Assembly: GCA_964590955.1 (NCBI GenBank)
Contig: CAZPYT010000023.1
Span: 1 to 14,559, forward strand
From: CAZPYT01 sp964590955
GTDB taxonomy: Bacteria; Patescibacteriota; WWE3; UBA101185; UBA10185
Reading direction: 5' to 3'
DNA length: 14,559 nucleotides
The notes under the pieces were generated by a model. It saw only the letters and a program-made list of their open reading frames with translations, did no database searches and was not told the DNA's origin. The translations under genes were made by a program, and so were the position numbers. This document shows positions 1 to 4,918 of this stretch, piece by piece. The first letter of the stretch is position 1, and each line of letters opens with the position of its first letter.

Positions 1-1098
1 ACCGATGAGGGAGGCCGTACAAGCCACGCTGCAATTGTATCTCGAGAATTGGGTGTGCCTGCTGTTGTAGGCTCAATGCAAGCAACAAAGATGCTTAAGA
101 ACGGAGAGGTTATTACAGTTGACGGTTCTGACGGAAAAATTTACGAAGGTGATCTTACTATGATCATCAAGCGCGAGAAAATTGATACAACAAATCTGAA
201 AACAGCTACTAAGATTTATATGAATTTGGCTGAACCTCAATTAGCAGCTGATATGGCGAAGTTAAATGTTGATGGTATCGGGTTATTAAGAGCTGAGTTT
301 ATGATTGCAAACATAGGAAAGCATCCTCGGGCCTTCATAAAAGAACGAAAGCAAAAAGAATTTGTAGATCAACTTTCTGACGGATTAGAAAAATTTGCTT
401 CCGCATTTAATCCTCGTCCGGTTGTTTACCGATTCACAGATTTTAGAAGTAATGAATACGCAGGATTAAAAGGTGGCGCTGAATTTGAACAGGATGAATT
501 TAATCCAATGATTGGTTTTAGAGGCACCGGTAGATATCTGGCAGATCCTGATGTTTTCGAACTGGAAATTGAAGCTATCAAAAGAGTAAGAAACAAGCAC
601 GGCTTTAAAAACCTCCATGTAATGTTTCCATTTGTAAGAACTTTACACGAGTTGACCGAAGTTAAAAAGCTGATGGCATCATATGGTTTGAAGAGAAGTG
701 GTGCTTTCAAGGTGTGGATGATGGTTGAAATTCCTTCAAATGTTATATTGCTTGATGAATTTATCGACATTGGAATTGATGGTGTGTCCGTTGGTACAAA
801 CGATTTAACAATGTTGACCTTAGGTGTTGATCGCGATAATGAAAAAATAGCTCCCAAATATTCAGAAATGGATCCAGCTGTATTGGCAAGTCTGGAAAAG
901 ATTGTTACTACTGCCAAAAAGAGAGGAATAACTTCTTCGATTTGCGGTCAGGCTCCTTCTGTTTATCCTGAGTTGGTAGAAAAACTTGTCGAATGGGGAA
1001 TTACTTCAGTTTCGTTAGCACCTGATGTTGTAGATAAAACCAGAATGATTGTATATGAGATGGAATCAAAGGTTTTGAAAGGAAAAAAGAAAAAGTAA
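1..1098 (+). CDS. ppsA: Phosphoenolpyruvate synthase, C-terminal part (5' end outside window)
   Basis: PEP synthase converts pyruvate and ATP to PEP, AMP and phosphate in the cytoplasm, a gluconeogenic step. The reading frame is open from base 1, so the gene starts upstream and the ATG at 49 is internal. The 365 visible residues begin in the swivelling phosphohistidine domain (GGRTSHAA, carrier His at fragment residue 9). The PEP-binding TIM barrel follows, with RAEFMI, RFTDFRSNEYAGL, NPMIGFRG, MMVEIPSN and SVGTNDLTMLTLGVDRD. The C-terminal CGQAPS holds the catalytic Cys at fragment residue 315. E. coli PpsA is about 792 residues with its His near 421, so the missing part should be the N-terminal ATP-grasp domain. 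The NEYAGLKGG segment and the CGQAPS ending fit PEP synthase better than pyruvate phosphate dikinase. Enolase, the preceding enzyme in glycolysis, follows on the same strand after 76 bp. Confidence 0.96.
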   Translation, partial: TDEGGRTSHAAIVSRELGVPAVVGSMQATKMLKNGEVITVDGSDGKIYEGDLTMIIKREKIDTTNLKTATKIYMNLAEPQLAADMAKLNVDGIGLLRAEFMIANIGKHPRAFIKERKQKEFVDQLSDGLEKFASAFNPRPVVYRFTDFRSNEYAGLKGGAEFEQDEFNPMIGFRGTGRYLADPDVFELEIEAIKRVRNKHGFKNLHVMFPFVRTLHELTEVKKLMASYGLKRSGAFKVWMMVEIPSNVILLDEFIDIGIDGVSVGTNDLTMLTLGVDRDNEKIAPKYSEMDPAVLASLEKIVTTAKKRGITSSICGQAPSVYPELVEKLVEWGITSVSLAPDVVDKTRMIVYEMESKVLKGKKKK

Positions 1099-1120
1099 GT
1101 TGTTTGATTGAAAAAGCAAT

Positions 1121-1144
1121 TGCGCTGAAACAAGTTTCAGCGCA
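1121..1144. terminator. Perfect 11-bp inverted repeat between ppsA and enolase
   Basis: Bases 1121-1131 (TGCGCTGAAAC) and 1134-1144 are perfect inverted complements separated by AA, so the RNA would form a stem of about 10 bp with a tight loop. It starts 22 bases after the ppsA stop. No T-run follows on the plus strand. On the minus strand a short T-run follows, but no minus-strand gene reads into it. It may be a weak terminator, a 3'-end stabiliser of the ppsA mRNA, or a protein-binding palindrome. Confidence 0.5.
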
Positions 1145-1164
1145 CGAGCTTTCTCAGCTTAGGT

Positions 1165-1170
1165 TATACT
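1165..1170 (+). promoter_or_regulatory. Possible -10 box of enolase, 4 nt before the ATG
   Basis: TATACT ends four bases before the enolase ATG at 1175, and there is no Shine-Dalgarno sequence. If it is used, the mRNA would start at or just inside the start codon. The gap is shorter than the usual 6-7 bases, and no convincing -35 box lies 16-18 bp upstream. Enolase could instead be co-transcribed with ppsA. Confidence 0.4.
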
Positions 1171-1174
1171 GCCC

Positions 1175-2407
1175 ATGCCTGTAATACAAGAAATTAAGGC
1201 ACATAAAATAGTTAACTCACGAGGTACGTGGACTGTGGACACTAGAATTACTCTAGATAACGGAATCTATTTTGAGCAAACAGTACCTGATGGAGCATCG
1301 CGTGGTGAGAATGAGTCAGTCTATATTCCTGTAGAAAAATCGATAGCAATAATTTCAACTGCACTTAATGATGCCTTAAAAGGTGAAAATCCGTACGAGC
1401 AGGAAAAAATTGACGAAATGCTTTTGGAAATTGACGGCACCCCAAATAAGCAAAACATAGGGGGTAATACAATACTATCCATATCATTGGGTATAGCTCA
1501 GGTTAGTGCAATGAGTTTGGGTATTCCTTTGTATCAGTATATTTCTCAACTTTATGGGGAGCCTGTAAAAGCCGATAAATATTTGAGATTTCCTACACCG
1601 GTGTTTAATATTTTGAACGGAGGAAAACACGCGTACAACAATCTTTCGTTTCAAGAATTTATGGCCATTCCTGCGCCTAATATTACATTTATGAAACAGA
1701 TGGAAATGGGTGTGAATATTTACCTTAAGCTCAAAGAAATGTTATTTGATGACGGGTATGGAATAGGTGTCGGTGATGAGGGTGGTTTTGCACCAAGGAA
1801 TTTTACAACAGAAAAAGCATTGGATTATATTGTAAAAGCAGCTTCTACTAGGTACAAAGTAGGCAATGATGTATTTTTAGGGATGGATGTAGCTGCCGAA
1901 TCGTTTGTTGAGCATGAAAAGTACAAAATATCTGAGGAAGACTTAACTCTGTCTGATGCGCAATTTACACAATACTATGACCGACTTATTAATAAATATC
2001 CGCTGATCTATGTTGAAGATCCCTTTTATGAAAAAGACTATGACGGTTGGGAAATGTTTCATCACAAATTCGCCAAAAAGCTGATGGTAGTTGCTGACGA
2101 TTTGGTTGTTACAAATGTGAAATATTTGAAAAAAGCTATAGACCGCAAGCTTGCCAATGCAGTAATAGTTAAGCCAAATCAGGTAGGTTCGTTGTCAGAA
2201 ACATTAGATTTTATTAGGATGGCAAAAAAGCACAAGATGCAAATAGTCATAGCGCATAGAAGCGGAGATAATGCAGAAGATAGTTTCATATCAGATCTGG
2301 CGCTAGCTGTTAAAGCGGACTTTTTAAAAGCTGGAGCGCCAGTCAGGGGTGAACGTGTCGTTAAGTATAATCGTCTCCTTGATGTTTATGCCGAGATTTT
2401 TAGCTAA
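1175..2407 (+). CDS. eno: Enolase, divergent and slightly short
   Basis: Enolase interconverts 2-phosphoglycerate and PEP in the cytoplasm. The 410-residue product keeps the expected catalytic set: His152 in GGKHAYN, Glu202 in GDEGG, metal ligands Asp238 (MDVAAESF), Glu281 (VEDPF) and Asp308 (ADDLVVTN), Lys333 (VKPNQ), His361 with RS (AHRSGD) and Lys385 (LKAGAP). The C-terminus KYNRLLDVYAEIF is typical. It departs from the family near the N-terminus. The usual SRGNPT is SRGTWT (15-20), the mobile loop SGASTG is DGASRG (39-44), and the stretch normally reading ELRDGD...GKGV after that loop is largely missing. The family is usually 420-435 residues long. With the catalytic residues intact it is probably active. 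It sits between PEP synthase and a phosphoglycerate-mutase-like gene, which supports a glycolytic or gluconeogenic role. The ATG at 1175 matches the family N-terminus (I-x-x-I-x-A-x-x-I-x-x-SRG). Confidence 0.93.
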   Translation: MPVIQEIKAHKIVNSRGTWTVDTRITLDNGIYFEQTVPDGASRGENESVYIPVEKSIAIISTALNDALKGENPYEQEKIDEMLLEIDGTPNKQNIGGNTILSISLGIAQVSAMSLGIPLYQYISQLYGEPVKADKYLRFPTPVFNILNGGKHAYNNLSFQEFMAIPAPNITFMKQMEMGVNIYLKLKEMLFDDGYGIGVGDEGGFAPRNFTTEKALDYIVKAASTRYKVGNDVFLGMDVAAESFVEHEKYKISEEDLTLSDAQFTQYYDRLINKYPLIYVEDPFYEKDYDGWEMFHHKFAKKLMVVADDLVVTNVKYLKKAIDRKLANAVIVKPNQVGSLSETLDFIRMAKKHKMQIVIAHRSGDNAEDSFISDLALAVKADFLKAGAPVRGERVVKYNRLLDVYAEIFS

Positions 2408-2413
2408 GTCGTA

Positions 2414-2439
2414 AAGCCTGATGATGTACTACCAGGCTT
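2414..2439. terminator. Weak hairpin at the convergent eno / zinc-ribbon 3' ends
   Basis: AAGCCTG (2414-2420) and CAGGCTT (2433-2439) can form a 7-bp stem with a 12-base loop. It lies where enolase (stop 2407) and the minus-strand gene (stop 2429) converge, and it overlaps the last codons of the latter. Neither strand has a good T-run after it, so it is a candidate bidirectional terminator only. Confidence 0.35.
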
Positions 2440-2641
2440 GTGTTGCGATCAATTCTTCTTTACCCGGTTTCAGTTCTGGTCTGTTTTCTCTTGAAACAAT
2501 ATGGAAGCACTGACACACATTACAAGCTTCTATAGCCAGATGATATCCGTGCTTTGGCTTCATTTTTATGATCTCTTTTGCAGCGATTCCAGCAGAATAT
2601 CTTATATGTTTTTTACAAATCTTTCTATCTCTATTAGGCAT
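2429..2641 (-). CDS. Small zinc-ribbon-like protein (70 aa), function unknown
   Basis: This is a 70-residue basic protein with no membrane segment. Cys9 (with His12 nearby) and the cluster Cys40-x2-Cys43-x3-His47 (ACNVCQCFHIV) could bind one zinc ion. The layout, an early K-x-C near a Tyr, a helical A-rich middle, then Y/x-C-x2-C-x3-H, resembles the small 'C...C-x2-C-x2-WH' proteins common in bacteria and phages, whose role I cannot name. Three things support a real gene: a GGAGG Shine-Dalgarno five bases from the ATG, an extended -10 box just upstream, and the conserved-looking metal motif. It lies 52 bp downstream of the histidine phosphatase on the same strand and converges on enolase. The overlapping plus-strand ORF lacks any such support. 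Confidence 0.7.
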   Translation of the reverse strand: MPNRDRKICKKHIRYSAGIAAKEIIKMKPKHGYHLAIEACNVCQCFHIVSRENRPELKPGKEELIATQAW

Positions 2642-2646
2642 AAGAA

Positions 2647-2651
2647 CCTCC
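2647..2651 (-). promoter_or_regulatory. Shine-Dalgarno of the zinc-ribbon gene
   Basis: Read on the minus strand this is GGAGG, five bases (TTCTT) before the ATG at 2641. It decides the start and contrasts with the neighbouring core genes, which lack such a site. Confidence 0.75.
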
Positions 2652-2664
2652 AGTCATCTCAAAT

Positions 2665-2673
2665 ATTATATCA
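2665..2673 (-). promoter_or_regulatory. Extended -10 promoter of the zinc-ribbon gene
   Basis: On the minus strand the sequence is TGATATAAT, a consensus -10 box with a TGN extension. It would give a leader of about 17 bases holding the GGAGG site. No clear -35 box is visible. It lies in the gap downstream of the histidine phosphatase, so the small gene can be expressed separately. Confidence 0.6.
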
Positions 2674-2693
2674 ATTTCTGTGGATATTCTAGC

Positions 2694-3443
2694 TTATTTT
2701 ATTACATATGACAAATAATCTTGTCCAAGAGGCGTCTCGATATGCGCTGTATCAAAATCAGACATTTTCTCGAAATAACGCCTAAAGCCTCGTATTGAAT
2801 TACCGTGGCATGATACTGCAACATTAATACTTTCCCGTTTCATTTTCTCAACTAATTCGTCCAAAAATTCTTTCACCCTATAACAAACCATTTGAATACT
2901 TTCACCCTCAGGCGGGCATGCAGTAAATGATCTTCTCATCCTTGTGAACGCCTCAGGATCTTTCATTGCCACTTCAAGTTTGCTCTGTCCCTGATAAATG
3001 CCATAAGATCTTTCTTTTATTCTTGAGTCTCTATTTATTTCTAGAGCTTTAGAATGTACATTTTTTGACATTGCCAATTCCATTGTTCTTAAAGCTCTCA
3101 GTTGATCTGATGCATACAACATGTCAAATTTCTTGTTTACCAACTTATCTGCCAAAATTAATGCTTGTTCCTCACCTTTTTTTGTTATATCAGGATCTCG
3201 CCACCCTGAAAAAATAAAATCAGCATTATCATAAGTTTGTCCGTGTCTAAAAACATATAAAGTTGGAAATCTATCTGACTCTTCTTTTGGGAGATCCTTT
3301 GGGGCTGTTTTGTAACTCAGGAATTCTATCGCTTTTCTTAGATCTTCAGGCGAGTAAAATTTACCCTGATTTTCAAAATATTTTTGGTAATAGATCACTT
3401 TTTCTTCAATTGTCTCATGCGGTAATAATGATAAATCGTGCAT
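2694..3443 (-). CDS. Histidine phosphatase family protein, probable phosphoglycerate mutase
   Basis: The 249-residue protein has the full histidine phosphatase signature: RHGQT at 66-70 with nucleophile His67, SGWRDPDITKKG (79-90), Arg116/Arg119 in SDQLRALRT, the acid Glu144 in KERSYGIYQG, CPPEGES (176-182), and the second catalytic His213 in SCHGNSIRG. The GWRDPDIT, ERSYGIYQG and HGNSIR segments and the C-terminal TPLGQDYLSYVI follow cofactor-dependent phosphoglycerate mutase (GpmA), which interconverts 3- and 2-phosphoglycerate. The first 60 residues are an added, charged, probably helical region (two LxxxIEFLS-like stretches) not found in E. coli GpmA. Enolase and PEP synthase nearby favour the mutase role, but a broader phosphatase cannot be excluded. 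There is no Shine-Dalgarno, and a TATGAT box lies 14 bases before the ATG. It diverges from dedA across 39 bp. Confidence 0.85.
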   Translation of the reverse strand: MHDLSLLPHETIEEKVIYYQKYFENQGKFYSPEDLRKAIEFLSYKTAPKDLPKEESDRFPTLYVFRHGQTYDNADFIFSGWRDPDITKKGEEQALILADKLVNKKFDMLYASDQLRALRTMELAMSKNVHSKALEINRDSRIKERSYGIYQGQSKLEVAMKDPEAFTRMRRSFTACPPEGESIQMVCYRVKEFLDELVEKMKRESINVAVSCHGNSIRGFRRYFEKMSDFDTAHIETPLGQDYLSYVIK

Positions 3444-3457
3444 ACTTTATAAATAAT

Positions 3458-3463
3458 ATCATA
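3458..3463 (-). promoter_or_regulatory. Candidate -10 box of the phosphoglycerate-mutase-like gene
   Basis: On the minus strand this reads TATGAT, 14 bases before the ATG at 3443, giving a leader of only about 7 bases. No good -35 box is seen. The region is AT-rich and offers other hexamers, so the exact box is uncertain. Confidence 0.4.
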
Positions 3464-3466
3464 TCA

Positions 3467-3475
3467 TGGTACAAT
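3467..3475 (+). promoter_or_regulatory. Extended -10 promoter of dedA (leaderless)
   Basis: TGGTACAAT is a TGN-extended -10 box ending seven bases before the dedA ATG at 3483, so transcription should begin at or one base before the start codon. No Shine-Dalgarno is present. It sits back to back with the promoter of the divergent phosphatase gene. Confidence 0.6.
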
Positions 3476-3482
3476 CATCGTT

Positions 3483-4157
3483 ATGCAAGCAATAATAGAT
3501 GCATTTTTAAATCATGATATAAAAGCGTTTGTGGAGTTGATCGGGGTATTAGGTGTTTGGATTGTTGTCTTTGCAGAATCAGGTTTGTTGGTTGGCTTCT
3601 TTTTACCGGGAGATAGTCTTTTGTTTACTGCAGGATTGTTATCATCTCCGGCTTTTGGCTTATTTGGAGTATGGCATGTGGTTTTAGGTGCATGGGTAGC
3701 GGCAATAATAGGTGATAATGTTGGTTATGAATTTGGTAAACGTGTTGGACGAAAACTTTTTAGACGTAAAGAGTCACTTTTATTTAAACCTGAAAATGTA
3801 ATTAAAGCTCAAGAGTTTTATGAAAAGCACGGAGGCAAAGCAATTGTCTTAGCAAGATTTATGCCGGTAGTACGTACGTTTGTGCCTGTAGTAGCAGGAA
3901 TTGGACACATGGACCACAAAAGGTTTACATTTTTCAATTTTTTAGGCGGGACTATTTGGACTTGGGGTATGACTTGGGGCGGTTTCTATTTGGGTAGTTT
4001 GATACCTGATGTTGACAAATATTTATTACCAATAATCTTAGGCATAATCATTGTCTCAGTTATACCGCCTATTTGGCATATATATAAAGAAAATAAAAAG
4101 AGTATTCACGAAAAAATACTTGAACGAGTCCACCGCTTTATTAAATATCGAGCTTAA
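3483..4157 (+). CDS. DedA family membrane protein
   Basis: This is a 224-residue polytopic inner-membrane protein of the DedA (SNARE-associated, PF09335) family. Family members act in envelope homeostasis, and some are undecaprenyl-phosphate flippases that recycle the lipid carrier for peptidoglycan. Family signatures are present in order: ESGLLVGFFLPGDSLLFTAG (32-51), DNVGYEFGKRVG (78-89), and ARFMPVVRTFVPVVAG (about 123-138) followed by M-x3-RFTFFNFLGGTIW. Hydrophobic segments lie around 15-40, 45-75, 145-170 and 180-198. The C-terminus is basic and probably cytoplasmic. The ATG at 3483 is fixed by the -10 box seven bases upstream. The TAA stop at 4155-4157 directly abuts the lexA stop at 4158-4160 on the other strand. 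A penicillin-binding protein lies further downstream. The transported substrate cannot be read from sequence. Confidence 0.93.
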   Translation: MQAIIDAFLNHDIKAFVELIGVLGVWIVVFAESGLLVGFFLPGDSLLFTAGLLSSPAFGLFGVWHVVLGAWVAAIIGDNVGYEFGKRVGRKLFRRKESLLFKPENVIKAQEFYEKHGGKAIVLARFMPVVRTFVPVVAGIGHMDHKRFTFFNFLGGTIWTWGMTWGGFYLGSLIPDVDKYLLPIILGIIIVSVIPPIWHIYKENKKSIHEKILERVHRFIKYRA

Positions 4158-4787
4158 TTATTTATATCTTCGAACAATTCCGGTTACCTTACCTTGAATT
4201 TTTAAATCTTTAGGATGTACGTAAATAGGATCCATTGCGTCATTTGCCGGTTGTAATCTGACTTTTTCAGAGTTTTCTTTATAATATTTTTTTAAAGTAG
4301 CAAATCCATTATCTATTAATGCAACAATAATATCTCCGTTATTTGCAGTCTCCTGGTGTTGAATAATGACGTTATCCCCATCAAAGATTCCTTCATTAAT
4401 CATTGAGTCACCTCGTACCTGTAAAACATAGCATCGTCTTGACTTAGAAACCAAATCTGCTGCTACCATAACAGTATCTACCGGATTTTCTATAGCATCT
4501 ATTGGTTGGCCGGCTGCAATATACCCCATGACAGGTAGCTCAATTGCGTTTAAATTTGTGTTAAATGATGAATCTAAAAGTTTAATTCCTCTTACAGAAC
4601 CTTCAAATCTCTCAATCATCCCTTTTTTTTGTAATGCCTGTAAGTGTTCATGTACGGTTGCCAGCGAAGATAAATTCATAGCATCTGCAATTTCTTGCAA
4701 AGTAGGGGAAGTTCCATTCATTTGTATATACTGCGAAATGTAATCCAGTATTTGTCTTTGTCTTTTATAGAGTGTAATTGGGCTCAT
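4158..4787 (-). CDS. lexA: LexA repressor
   Basis: LexA represses SOS genes and cuts itself when stimulated by RecA on single-stranded DNA. The 209-residue protein has an N-terminal winged helix with a typical recognition region (SPTLQEIADAMNLSSLATVHEHLQALQKKGMIER, about 27-60). A linker leads to an S24-type peptidase domain. The cleavage site is Ala92-Gly93 in GYIAAGQP, the nucleophile is Ser128 in RGDSM, and the general base is Lys166 in ATLKKYY. All parts needed for autoproteolysis are present. It is transcribed away from uvrB, with a TTGACA/TACTAT promoter and a leader of about 48 bases. A motif shared with uvrB and uvrA covers its start region, suggesting autoregulation. There is only a weak AGAAAG-like ribosome site. 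Its 3' end abuts dedA with no terminator between. recA is not in the window. Confidence 0.97.
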   Translation of the reverse strand: MSPITLYKRQRQILDYISQYIQMNGTSPTLQEIADAMNLSSLATVHEHLQALQKKGMIERFEGSVRGIKLLDSSFNTNLNAIELPVMGYIAAGQPIDAIENPVDTVMVAADLVSKSRRCYVLQVRGDSMINEGIFDGDNVIIQHQETANNGDIIVALIDNGFATLKKYYKENSEKVRLQPANDAMDPIYVHPKDLKIQGKVTGIVRRYK

Positions 4788-4820
4788 TTAGGGCTTTCTA
4801 CCAAAGAGAAATTAATAATT

Positions 4821-4838
4821 TGGTTTTTCTTTGGGTAT
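4821..4838 (-). promoter_or_regulatory. Candidate SOS operator at lexA
   Basis: On the minus strand this is ATACCCAAAGAAAAACCA, beginning four bases after the lexA -10 box and covering the likely transcription start. It matches the uvrA copy at 14 of 18 positions. A repressor bound here would block lexA transcription. That LexA is the protein is inferred from the set of genes sharing the motif. Confidence 0.5.
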
Positions 4839-4842
4839 TTTT

Positions 4843-4872
4843 ATAGTAGCGAATAATTACCGAAGATGTCAA
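4843..4872 (-). promoter_or_regulatory. lexA promoter (-35 TTGACA, -10 TACTAT)
   Basis: On the minus strand a perfect TTGACA (4872-4867) is followed by 18 bases and TACTAT (4848-4843). The predicted start is near 4836, leaving a leader of about 48 bases. It is one of the two best promoters in the window. Confidence 0.8.
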
Positions 4873-4890
4873 CCGTTTTATACCCCCACA

Positions 4891-4907
4891 AAACCCGAAT
4901 AAATGCT
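4891..4907 (+). promoter_or_regulatory. Candidate SOS operator at uvrB
   Basis: AAACCCGAATAAATGCT lies immediately upstream of, and by one base overlaps, the uvrB -10 box. It matches the uvrA copy at 13 of 18 positions, including the core CCCGAA-x-AAAT. Binding here would occlude RNA polymerase at uvrB. The same core lies 5' of a TAGAAT box at uvrA. Confidence 0.5.
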
Positions 4908-4912
4908 ACAAT
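4904..4912 (+). promoter_or_regulatory. Extended -10 promoter of uvrB (leaderless)
   Basis: TGCTACAAT is a TGN-extended -10 box separated from the uvrB ATG only by six A residues. Transcription should start at or next to the A of ATG. No Shine-Dalgarno and no clear -35 box are present. Confidence 0.65.
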
Positions 4913-4918
4913 AAAAAA

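Noticed and set aside
426..917. 163-residue open frame on the minus strand inside ppsA
   Set aside because: It lies wholly within a clear PEP synthase reading frame, has no start signals and resembles no protein.
2501..2692. 63-residue plus-strand frame opposite the zinc-ribbon gene
   Set aside because: The minus-strand gene has an SD site, promoter and metal motif; this frame has none of these.
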